Of a stretch of DNA of 64,000 nucleotides, positions 12,801 through 24,700 are shown piece by piece (the first letter of the stretch is position 1; each line of letters starts with the position of its first letter). A program made the position numbers and the translations under genes. A model generated the notes under the pieces. The model did not search any database. It worked only from the letters and a program-made list of their open reading frames with translations, and was not told where the DNA came from. The DNA is taken from contig NC_088099.1 of the NCBI RefSeq assembly GCF_036370855.1, positions 17,265,501 through 17,329,500 on the forward strand. The letters are read 5' to 3'. The DNA comes from Dromaius novaehollandiae. Lineage: Eukaryota; Chordata; Aves; Casuariiformes; Dromaiidae.

Positions 12801-15800
12801 CTAGGTATATAGTTCCAGAGTCTGCTCTCGCTTGAGGCATGTGACTGGAGCATCCTAGGTTTTCTTTTCATAGCCAGTGGAGGTGCTTAGCTCTTCCAGG
12901 TGTCATAGTTCATTTTCTGCATGTGCTATTCTTTTAATGTCTCAGTTACATGCTTATAGTTAGGTCAGCCACATCCTGGCTGCTGAGACCAGCTGCTCCT
13001 ATACCTGAAATGTGATCTTTCAGTTTCCTGGAGAAAGCATCTTTTATACCATGAAAGTGAAATCAAATGCTACATCTGTACTTAGCAAAATGGGAAAACG
13101 GCTTACTCAGTTTCCTGCAGATACAAACACAGAAATAGTAGGAAAGAAGTGAGCTGTAGAAAGAAAAAAAGAAAAGAAAGCAGCCGAAGAAAAAGAAGCA
13201 GTTAAAGGAAATTTGGAGTCTTTATGTGCAATTCAAAAAGGCTAGACTGTCTCATCACTGAGTTCCCTAGAAATGTCTCTCACAAATCCAATCATGTACG
13301 GCAGCAACGCAGACACAGTGGCCGACTTCTGTTTTGTCTCCCTGCCTTTTTTGCATCCTCTGTGAACTGTTCTGTCCAAACAGACTTTTTAAATGTCTGA
13401 CTCACCGAAGTCAGCATTGCGTCTGACATCTTTTGCTAATGAAAGCCTAGGAATGAGGAGTTGGGAATGCTGTTTTGTAGCAAGGCATCCCGGGAGGTCA
13501 GGTAGCCCAGCCTGCCGCTCAAGGCAGGGCTCAGTAGCAGCGCCGCCTCGGCGCAGCCACGGCTCGCTCAGGGAGAGCGTGGCTTTCTGCAACGCACTTC
13601 TGTGGTGGTTGTGCTGCCTCTGCTCCAGGGGTGCAGTTGCCAGCATAAACACAGTGCCAGTATGGTAGCCGATACTCTAAGTACTGCCATAAGCAACATC
13701 ATGATGTTTGTGAAGAAAGCATGAAACTTGGGACAAAAAATAACCCCCAAACCCAAATAAAGTAATGGTTTCAACTGGTGATGCTTCAGTAGCGTGAGCT
13801 TTTTTTGGCACAAGAACGCACCACCTTTCTTGCTGCAGAGCATGGCCAAGGCCCTTTGTGTGCTCGCACCAAGAAGCTTATACTCCTTTGACTGCTCTGA
13901 GCTTTTTCTGGGACTTCAGGTTCTGTGCCCTTCATACAAAATGAAGATACTGCTTTTTCTGCAGTTGGTTTAGGATAACAATAACGCATTTTATTTCTGT
14001 ATGCTAAGTAAGTTTGTGCTGCTCCAGGTTTGGTTTGACTCTTGAACATATACCCGATCAAGGAGATCAATATACCTTCCTATTGCTTGAAGCAATAAAT
14101 GACACGGTGAGGGATGAAAGTAATAAATATCCCTGTGATCATACTTTTGAAGCAATACAGTTGCTTTCCAGTGGAAGTTTAATTTCTTCATGTTTTCAGT
14201 TAAAAGCTTTTGTTAATTTTTACTGAAGTAAATATGCTATACTTTGCTATTCAAATAAATCCTTTTACAGTTCTGAGTCCTTGGAGTTTGAATCCTGTCC
14301 AGCCATTTTCTACTATCTGCCAATTTTTTCCTAAGTGCAAACCTGACACTGTTGCCAATAAATCCACCTTCATGCCATTTAAAGTCATCTGCCATATTTT
14401 CTGTCAGGCTAATCAAAGTTTGTGAGAAGGCATTTTTTAAAGGGAACAAGCTCTAGAATTTGGGCCATTTCAATTAAGCAAGTTAATTAAAATTAATTGC
14501 ATCCTGGCAGTGAGCTATAAAATAGAGAAGTAGTACAGATTGTTTGAAAGCTCACTTATTTTTATTCTGTTTTGTGAATAGTTGGAGAGGAAATTTTCCA
14601 GAGAAGAAAAGTTTTTTCACGTTGTTTTATGTGGTGCTCTCCTAACTCACTTTTTAGACTCTTCTGAATGCAGGGAACCGGAGCCCACACTTTAGAAGTT
14701 GATTGCATTCTGTTAAATTCAAAGCAGCATTTTATTTTTATCTGGTAAGACAGCTAGTCTGATAAATGGATGGTGTACCCGCATCCCAGCAGACAACTGC
14801 GATGTCTGTGTAGGTTAATAGTCTGTCTTTCAAGAGCAGAATTTCCAGCGTCTTTAGCCACAAATGCATGTTCACAAACACACACAAAAGTATAAAAGGA
14901 TTAAGTATATGGAACATTTTTTAACTCCTTAGTGGTAGTTAAAATAATGAATATGCCATGCCATACACAATGTATTCCAGGGTTTTTTCTTTTATTAAAA
15001 CGAGGTAACACTGTTTACTGTAGTACCAGTGCATTTACGGCTGATCTGAGTCCTGCAGTACACAGTGGCCATCTGGGTTCTTCCAGGAAATTGGATTAAT
15101 TGTTGAATTGTTTGCATTTGTTATAAACGTGTTACTCTCGCTGGCTAACACCACATGTCAGGTTTAAACAGTATTTCTGAGAGTGATTTATTGGTACAGC
15201 AAAAAAGTCTGGTACTAAACTTTTCCACTGGGATTTGCTTACATTAGGAGGCAATGCAGGTGGCAGTCTATTTCAACACAGAATGGATTTTTCTCTTTTC
15301 TTTCTGATAAATGAAGTGCTTATGTAAGGTGAGGGATTGAAAAAAATTAGAAGCCCGAAGCCCTTAGAGGATCTATCTGAAAGCCGTGTGCAGGTAGAAG
15401 ACTGCAGGGTAGATTTGATACAGTTTCTGTATCAATTCACCTCAGCCATGGACTGTGCTTCCAGGCTGGTTATAGAATATGAAGAATTGGCCCCTTCTGA
15501 ACGAGAAGTACTAATTGCATCTAATTGCATTTAGAAGCATTTCGCATGACCTGCAGCATGAGAGGATATTTTAACCCCAAACTCATTTCACCTATCTCCT
15601 GACAGTAAATTGTTTCTTTATCTTCATTGTAGGAAGACTTCCTTTAGTCTTTGAACTTTTACCTTATGTTTTCATTTTGTGTGTAATAGGTAGGATCTGA
15701 TTGTTAATTCTCAAATTGTTTATTTTGAGCCTTTATCGTTAGTGGGACCATTCATTTTGATTATTACTAATATATGTTGTCTTTCTCCTAAATAATTCAT

Positions 15801-17380
15801 TCTGCATCATTTAATGACAAATACTTGATGTTTTTCACTATAAAATCTTGTATTTAAAACACCTAATAATGTTATATTTTTTAATGATTTTAGAGCTTGA
15901 TGAAATTAGCTCTTTTAAAAAGGATCCAGGTTCAGTAATAGTGTTTCCTACAATGCGCATCTCTGGAGAAAACTGAGATCTGACTTTTATAGTCAGAACC
16001 AATTAGACTCATCCTTTTTTCCCCCTCTTCTCTCTGCAGCATTTAGATGAATCACATTTTTTAGGCACAGTTCAAGCCGACTGTCAGGTCTCTTGGGCTA
16101 TATGCCTCCTGGGCTCAGCATATCCACTGTCAGCTGTGGAAAATAATTCACCTTTTGCAGTTGTGTCCAAGAAAAGTAAGATGATGAATCCACAAGTTAG
16201 ATCTAAGGACGAAAAAGTGCAATATTGCTTACTCAGCATTGAATAGGGTTTTGTTCTAGTAAGATATGTCTGCTATAAGGTATGGGAAAGCATTCTGATG
16301 TTTAAAGCCACCTTGCTCAGGAAATTATTAGGCTTCATTCTCACTTAAAATTTAGGGTTTTGTTCTTAGTCAGAATCTTTTAAGAGTGCCTAAAATGTGG
16401 CAGTAGTTTGTAAAAATCCAAGTCTGAGTAAAATTAAAAATGAAAAAAATGAGTGAACTGTAAACACAACATAATGAAACCTTTAGAAAAACAACAGTAA
16501 ACCTCCAGCTTCCAATAGCGCAGGCTATTCGAGCGTAAATACCTTCTTTCAGATAAAATTCATGATAGTTTAGATTTGTTTAACAACTCTAATGAAGCTA
16601 CAATATAATAAAGAACTCTTTTAGAATCAGAAAAAAATATTAACTTATAGGAGAAGTTTTCACTGACGAGGGGGGAAAAAAGAGTAAATATGGGATTTGT
16701 CGCTTGGAATTGTTGCTCAGTTCTGTGCCCAGCATTTGTTTTCAATATTCTTTTCCCTCATGTAATATGATAGTAGTGCTTTGATGTGGAAAATAGATGC
16801 TAGAATTTTAATCACTGCTCAGTCTGTGAAGCAATTGAATCTTCAGTTTACAGTGACAGAAGTCTCTGGTTAAAAAAAAAATATATAGTAGCCATTATAA
16901 TGAAGTCTTAAATATCTCACCATTCACCTTTCAAGCTTCCTGCCACTCATTTTCAGTGTTAGGTTTAATGCACATCGATACCGGTTCAGCACAGCCATTC
17001 CCCTGTAACAGGGAAACTGGGTCTGTATTTTAACAAACCTTTAAACACGTCCAAGTCCTTCTAAGGGCTTTCAGATGGCACAGCAAATAGTGCTTAGCTG
17101 ACTGTCAAACTGAAGTGATTAGTTTATTTCTAAATATTGAGCTTCTGAGAAACGAAGCAGCATGGTAAATGCAGCACTCATGCTTTTTTAACTTGGTTTT
17201 AATGGCTTGCCCTACTAATGGCCCGAACTATAATTGGTTGGTAGCACTTTGAGCTGTGATGTGTTTGAGCCGGTGGAATATCAATGTTCCCTGTTAGAAA
17301 CCCTGCCCTGGACAGCGATAGGCTGGTACGTCTCAGAAATGTAGCTCCTCGGAGAGGCACGGTGGCCTGGGGTGAGACGT
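9810..17380. other. AT-rich intergenic sequence, no gene recognised
   Basis: No exon, RNA gene or mobile element could be supported. Frames here are under 95 codons and lack motifs. Present are a 28-bp tandem duplication near 10131, a 16-base poly-T run at 10475-10490, a purine-rich patch near 13150-13200 and a small moderately GC-rich patch near 13485-13570. An OCT-like direct repeat (CTAATTGCAT twice) occurs near 15510-15530. Confidence 0.7.
10131..10186. repeat. 28-bp tandem duplication
   Basis: Two adjacent copies of a 28-bp unit that begins AGACCTTTAG and ends TTTAGAACA followed by C or G. They are essentially identical. Confidence 0.93.
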
Positions 17381-17384
17381 GAGC

Positions 17385-17605
17385 AGAGCCCGAGGCCACG
17401 AGCACCTGCCCCAAGTCGCCCCGCGCCGCCTCCTCCGCGGCCCCTGATCTCTGCCCTGGCATCTCCCGTGCTCAGGGCAGCGCTGCTCCGCGGGCTGTAC
17501 CCGTCGCGGCTGTGGTGTGGCCGCGTTGCTCCACGTGGTTAGCGCAGGACGGGAGCGGTGGTCCCGCGCGGCCGGGGCGGCAGCACTGCGAGGTCTGTGC
17601 CATGC
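17385..17605. promoter_or_regulatory. CpG-rich peak (small CpG island)
   Basis: About two dozen CpG dinucleotides occur in the 180 bp from 17401 to 17580, including CCGCGCCGCC, CCGTCGCGG and CCCGCGCGGCCGG, in otherwise AT-rich flanks. No coding exon is apparent. It may be a promoter or enhancer of a non-coding transcript, or simply a GC-biased conversion hotspot. Confidence 0.55.
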
Positions 17606-17609
17606 CCTC

Positions 17610-20600
17610 CCACGGTACCACTTCTTGCAAGCAAAGCATGCTTTTCTGCTAATTTGGAGTGCTTTTTTTGCATAGGCATCTTGGTAACTGCATGCATGTG
17701 TATAAATATGTATGTCTATATCCATCCATATGTACCTTTTTGCTCCCAGTACGCTGATCGTGTAAAGGCTTAATTTCTAGGCGCTTTGGGTATCCCTGTG
17801 GCAGTTCCTGGGATTTTCGTTGTAAGCTTTTGCAGGACTGCAGCCTGTAACCCACCGCTGACACCAAGCCCCTTCTCCCGTGGGCAGATAGCAAACAGCC
17901 CTGCCAGTGGGCAGGTTTACAGGAGCTTGTGACAAAAAGGGAAGTTAATTTGAATTACGGACCAGCAAATCTATTCTGTTCTAATTAACGAGAAAAGCGT
18001 GTGTGTAACAAGAAAAATCCTCTTCCTTGCGCTGACTACAGTGATAAGCAACAGGTCAAGAAATCCTAGTACAAGAACTTTATTTGGGCTTCAGTGAATA
18101 TTCTCACTAGTAGTTTCTTATTCTGGAAGCATTAGTAATTACGGGATGAGGGATGCAGCTCTGTCAAGAAGACTACACTGAGACAGAGTTTTTTTTATTA
18201 TTTCTTTATTGTCTGTAAAACAGAGAATCTCAAACAGTCTCTGCAAAGGATAGCAGTATGTAATTCTAAGCAGAAATTACTGATTTAACAATGGATAGCC
18301 AAAAAGTGAGATCCTCCTCAGACTTTAAAAGTATGTTGTTTCCTTTAGATTTTTCTCCTGAACATGGTGTTTTTCTACCTGTAGCTTTGGTTATTGGTTG
18401 ATGTTTTACAGAGGATCTGGGAAAAGGATTTAGGACAAACAGGTCTGGAAGTATTTTTCAGGGATTTCAAGTAGAGAAAGATTGAAATGCACTTGGAGAA
18501 ACAGCCTTGAAAATGCAATGGCAACTAGATTGTCACATGTCCTGTGGCAAATGGTAATTTATGTCATGTTTCTTAGGTGTTTCCTTATCCCCCTCCTGTC
18601 TGCATACAACAGGCTTTGCCAGCAAAATCCTTTCCAGTTATTCAGTTTATAGGAAACTGTAAAAAAAATAAGATCAGAAATGATCAAACAAAAATCTGTA
18701 GTAAGCTCGAGCGGCAATGCTGGTTGAAGTGAGCCCATCTGAACGTAGGCTGAATTCCTCTGGGGACGTCTGTGCCCGGGAAGGGGAGAGGTACAGCTGC
18801 TCTGAGCCTACCTCCGGTTCACTCTTCCCGTCGCCGCGGAGCCGCAGCATTCACGGCGAAGGTGACAAAACGCTGGAGTTGTTTGCAGACTCCGTCAGTG
18901 TCCAAATAAGAAGACCATGACTCATTGTTGTTGAGAATATAATACTTTTTGTCCCCTATAAAATGTTTTGCTCGTGAAACCTGATACAGGCTTTATGTTA
19001 AAATAATCAATGCAAAGTTCAGTTTGCTGCGCTTTGATACTTAAATACTTGAAACGCTCTGGTTTAGTTAATGAGAGGAAGTGGGGAGTAAATACCGCTG
19101 CAGTTTCTCGCCCGAGCGTTCAGCACCTCCGAGGCCCGGCAGCAGAGGAGGAGGAGGAGGATTTTTGAGGTGGTGGTGGGTCAGTAACAGCAGCCCCCAC
19201 TTTCACTGCCTGCCAAGGCTGCAAGGATTGCTTAATGAGTCAGCCGTGCTTCAGAGACCGTTCAGCAGGTTCACGTGCGTTTCTGTCGTTGTCGCTTGTT
19301 TTCCACGTTAGGTGTAAGTACCCTCAGCTGGAGAGGAGCCGAGCGAGGGGTCTCGCTGCTTAGAGGAGCTGCAGCAGGGAGCAAACGCCTCTGCATGAGC
19401 GTGTTGTAAAAGAAAGCCTGAGCAATTGCTGGTTAGGCCCAGAGCGATATGGAGAAACTTCTTAGTTTATAACATTTGATCTCCTTTCTTGCTGCTTCAT
19501 TACACTAGTAGCTTGTAATCACCTTGTGATCTAATAATAGTCCTCCTCTTTTTTTTTCTGGTGGTCAGTTGTTATAATCCATTCAAATAGCAACAACATA
19601 ATTTTAAGTGGTTTATTTATTGTAACATCCAAAGATTGTAATGAGCCCGAAATGTCTCCAGGAATGGTGGCCAAGTCAGTGCCTCTTTTCCTTAGATTAT
19701 CTTTAGTCATTAGGTGCCTGCTAACGCTCTTGACTACAAACTGGAAACAGGTGTCCTTACCAATATTTCATATGCTTTTCATCCACTGACCACAAAGTCT
19801 TGTATTTGCCCTTCAATTCTCACTGACTCACTCTATGACTCCAGTGGGAAGCTCTTGCTGGTGTGATTTTTTCCCCTTAAAAAAATTACACGTGGTGGCA
19901 GCTCGTAATGGCCTTACGTGGTTGTGGCTTGCACCTGCCTCCTCGTGTGGTGCCTGCAGGTGAGTATGGGCTTGCCCTCCATGAGTGACCTGTGCAACGT
20001 GCCGGGAAATGCAACCACTTGGGTATCAAGTCAGCTTGGCAAAGTCGTGACAGAGAGAAATGATTGTCTTTCTGAAGTGCTTCCAGTGAGAGTGAAGTCC
20101 ATGGCTTTCCCCCACCCACCATGTCTCAACAGGGGATGGATTACGAGTATTGCGACCCCAGACCATGCTGGAGAAGTTGAGAAAGATGCTCCAGCCCTTG
20201 AGAGTGCCCATCACTACAGTTTTCTAGGGCTTGTCTCTGTGGGCATCTGTATACACTCACCATCCACCTTGCGTTTGCCCTCTGCTAGATTTCCTCTGTA
20301 TAGTTAACAACAACTGGCTCGACTCCCATTCCTTATGCCATTGGTGGGAAAAGCAAAAAGCAGAGGAAGGGATTTGTCATGCTCTGATATGCTGGAGCCT
20401 ACGTGGGGATTTCACGTTTTCCTGGCCAGAGCGCGTCTCGTTGCATTTCTCACCAGTCAGCTGTGTGCTGCTAAGGCGAGCTGAAGCATGTACGCCAAGC
20501 CTGAAAAATCCCTCTTGGGGTTCAGAGTTACAAGCACCTGTGTTACTCCACGAAGCCTTTATTTGCACAAATGGAGCAAGTACCACATAGACATTATTGC

Positions 20601-21025
20601 AGAGGGGTGGATGAGGGTTGTATAAAGGCAATTTCAGAACGAACACAGCGATTGATAACTCAGTTTTAGGAATCACAAAACTGAGCAAATGAAACTTGAA
20701 CAAAGAGCCATTTGGTAACTTGTGTCATAACCCGCCCACCGGATAAATGTATTATCCATTCTTGAAGAGGTTGCTCTAGCTGTGCTTTAAGGGCCATGCC
20801 TGAATGTGATTATTTCTCTTGGGTTTCTCTCTCCCATTGGGCTGGCAGCTGGAGAGCATGCTTTCCAATTATATTTTGGTCTTATTTTTGATTCATTTTC
20901 CCCATCTTAAAGTATTCATCAGCTGCTATAACCTGTTGTTTCAGACAGCTGTTAGATCCTAGCTGATAGAGTGTATTGATTTCTGACTCTGATCTGGCAA
21001 ATTGTATTTCGAGTTCATCCCCAGC
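17610..21025. other. Non-coding stretch, no gene recognised
   Basis: Mixed AT-rich sequence with mildly CpG-enriched patches at about 18710-18880 and 19080-19330, the latter including a short (GGA)n run near 19145. Frames of up to 129 codons show no recognisable motif. No transposon was recognised. Confidence 0.6.
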
Positions 21026-21029
21026 TGGT

Positions 21030-21720
21030 ATTGTACGGGGGGCTCGGGCTGAGCAGCAGCGTATTGCAGACGAGCGTGCTTTCGCAGGCCCTGGCTGGGC
21101 CGCTGGCTGCGGCGTCCCCGGGGAAGACCCAACCCGTTGGCATGCCGTGGCCCCGGGCACGGCCGGGCCGGGGCCCCACTAGCACACGTAGGACGAGAGG
21201 ACCCGCGGCGGGTGCTTTTCGCCCCGGGGAGGTGCGGCAGGGCCGGGCTCTGCCGCGTAGGCTCACTCCTCGCCGGGGAGCGCGATGTTGAGACCTGCAC
21301 CGGCCCCGAGCTGCTCCAACCGCCCGGCTTTCTTTACCCAGGAATTACGTTTCCAGTCCTCTCGACTGCACAGAAAAGCCTGAAAACCTGAACCAGATGT
21401 ACGGCTTCACCTGAGTTTACAGACAGGCTGGAAGCAATAACTCTGGGAGGTATAAACTGTTCCTTTCATCGTAATAAGATGTTAACGGGGGGAAAAACCC
21501 GCTGCTCTAGGCGGTCCTCTATTAACACCATCTCAGCGACTGAGGGAAGACGGCATCTGCTGGAGCGGTTTCAGCAAATACCTCCCCACACGCATACCCA
21601 CACCCTCGGGTGGAGGACGCTGAGCCCTGGGCGCCCCGGAGGGACGAGGGGCTGCTCCGAGAGCACTGCGAGCGGCCTCCCCGCCGGCTGCGGTGGGAGC
21701 ACGGCAGGGACAGGGCAGGT
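21030..21720. promoter_or_regulatory. CpG-rich segment in two peaks
   Basis: The first peak (about 21030-21320) is dense in CpG and holds GGGCCGGGGCC-type GC runs. A second, weaker peak spans about 21590-21720. Overlapping long frames on both strands are a by-product of few stop codons in GC-rich DNA. No gene is assigned; it is a possible promoter or enhancer. Confidence 0.5.
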
Positions 21721-21724
21721 GGTT

Positions 21725-24700
21725 TCCAACCTTGTTACCTCCAGGAGAGATGAAGATACAGGTTACCAGGGCAGGTGGATATCTCTGGGGCTCCAATTCC
21801 TGCCAGTAGCCCTGATGGAGACCTCCCTGCCGGCAGGGTGGCATCAGGAGACCAATTCCCCGCTGCAGCCTGCGACGTCCATGGTCCAGAGGTCCTCGGT
21901 ACCAGTTCAGTGGGGACTGCTGCACGGCTCTTCTCCAGGGGCCCCGACTGCTGCCCAACAGCACATCTGTTTGCCATTGCTTTGGATTGCTTATAACATT
22001 TCGACGGTCTCTTTTGCAACGTTTTATTTTAAAGAGCCCACTGATTCTCCCTTGCCGAGTGTTACATAAATGCAGCTTACACTTGGTTTATGTATTTCAG
22101 CTTGGTTGGCCTAATGATTTGTGAAGTTCACAGAGCCGGCTCCTCTGGTGCGAGGCCAGATGACAAGAGCGTAGCTCGTTGCTTTTGCATCGCCCCCGGC
22201 AAGCCCAGCTGCTCTGCCCTCCCACCTGCTTTCCATGGCAAGGGATTGTTTGGGCAAAAACAAACTGGCCCTTCTTTAAGTAAAAGTCACATTATAACTT
22301 TTGAAGTCAGTCTGCAATTTATGACCATGAAAACACAGGATTAAAGGAACAAAACTAAGTGGTATCCTCCTCTGTGGTACTCTGTTACCGGTGCCTTTTA
22401 TCTAGTGGAAAGTCCCTAGAAAAGGTGCATGGCTTGGGCACCATTAAGATAACAAAGAATACAGTGGGAATGTATTTTCTACTGGGCAACCTTATCTGCT
22501 CTGATCGTACGGGATTTTCAGCTAAGTGCGACTGTGAAGGATAATTACCGTCATGTGTTACCTGAGATTACAGGGTTGCTTTCCAACTAATGACACTAGG
22601 AGAGCCAAGCAGTTGTTAATATTTAATCAGACTCTTGGCTTAACAATTGGATAAATGAGGTGTGTAATTACACAATTATAGAAGACGTTTCAGATAGGAA
22701 CTGTGCTGTTATTAATAGTGAAGGTGAAAGCTGGTGAACATACACTGTTCAGTCCCAGCAAGCATGTCATTAAAAAAGATCTTCAGTATGAGAGTCTAAC
22801 AGTATGTCCTATGAGATGATAAACAAAGGTTTCAGCTGCTTTTGAGATAAAAATTCCTGCTCAGCCAAGAGATTTCAATGTAGGAAAAATACCAGACCAG
22901 ATGTTTTGTTGATGTGGCAAGCTGTAATCAGTGGCAACTAGGGAACATTTAAATATGTACTCAGAGAGTATACCACTCTTTTATAGTCATGCTTTATGTA
23001 TCATTTCTCAGCAGTCAGGCAATTATTTCCCCTAGGTTAGTTATTTTAAATTTTATCGGAAACAGAGAGGTGCATTCAAATTCAGGGTAGTACTTACCTG
23101 CCCAGTGGAACTTCCCCTTAAAATAAATGTTTGTCATGTAGGACATGCAAGGTGTTGCACTTGATTGCAAAATACTAGTCAGAATGAAAACAAGAGAGGT
23201 GTCTATAATAATTTCATTATTCTGTTCTTTTAATCATCTGTTTTATCTCAGCTCCTTAAGAAAACCTCTTGTTTTGCAAGTGATTTTGACTTGGAAAGAT
23301 TACAATAGTCACACTTCTTCAGTACTCCACTACAGTGAGCACTAACAGTAATTCTCCTGAGAGTCAATTAGGAGGATATTGGAAAGTTAACATCAAAAGC
23401 AGAGAACTTATTGACCAGCATGATTGCTGTTTAGTGAAATGAATCTGAATAATGTGCCAGTTCAAATCTTAGAAATGCTTTGCACAATGCAATGAGGCAG
23501 CATTCAGGTGTTAATGTGGTTTCTCAAATGAATGGTTATAAAATCAAGAAGCACGTGTGTTAGCAGAATGCTATGGGCAATAGTGCTTTGATCCCCTCCT
23601 CCTCCCATCTCGCAGTCCTGCAAGGTCTGAAGTGATCCAAATCTGGGTGCATAGACACTGTTGAATTTCTTAGTGTCTGTGTCTAACTGTGGATAGATGC
23701 CACCACTTTCGTTGTGTGCTTTGAGATCTGCAGAAGAAATGTCATGTGGAAGTGCAAGATGACATTAATATTTTTCTTCTAGAGATATTTCTATTAAGAA
23801 ATCATTTAATATGAAAAATAGCTCTCATACTGCTCAGCTGAGTGTTGCTTTGGTGCCAGTGGTTGAGCTATTAGCTGTCACATCCTCCTCCTGACATGTG
23901 CTTGCACGTTGGTTTGTCTTTAACAGTTCGTACTTGGTGTTGAGTTCATGCTGTGAAAAGAGCAGGGCCTTTTAATTATAGCGATATATAGCCAAAAGAG
24001 ATAATTAGGAAAATAAGCTCTCAGCCCCCCAAAACTTTAAATTTACCTATATAACATGTTAGCATAGGATTGTAAACGAGATACAAAGAAATTCAATACC
24101 ATTTTCTAGGCCGCGTTATCTTGTGATCCAGTTTAGTGCAACCTGTTTCTTCATCCTTTTTCTTCTTTGCCTCACCCTCAGTTTGCCATTCCTGTCTTAT
24201 CTAAGTGAATCCCACTGAAATAATTTTCCTCACTTCTGACTTTGTCATGCACCTTCTTAAGTCAGCCTCTCTGCAGGTCCCCAGCATCACTCTTGAGCTG
24301 TGCATAGCTGCTTACCAAACCTTTCAACCTCCCTTCCAAACTTCTCTTGCTCATACCTGATACCTGCCTCCAAGGGCTCCCCCACTCCTAGTTATCTTCC
24401 CACTCAGGTATTATCTTGCACCAAGAACGTCCTCGATTTCACTAGACTTGCGGTTCGCTCTTCTTCCCAAGACATGATTCCTCTGTTTGGCTTTCCCCAT
24501 GGGACACGTCCAAACTCCTGTAGGAAATATAATTTAGAAAACAGGGAAGATGGGAACTGTAACGTCTGAGCACCACAAACCAGCTGGAGTGTATTGAATC
24601 TGTTTGGTTAAAATGTCTCTTTCCTTTTCTGCCTAGAGCCCACCCTTGCGTCAGCTCCACCTATGAATTGTCCAGGCTGTAAATTCCCCAAGGAAGGACC

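Noticed and set aside
19118..19145. REST/RE1-like site beginning TTCAGCACC
   Set aside because: Only the left half-site matches; the right half departs from consensus.
21479..22069. 196-codon + strand frame
   Set aside because: Overlaps a CpG-rich peak with several equally long frames; composition explains it.
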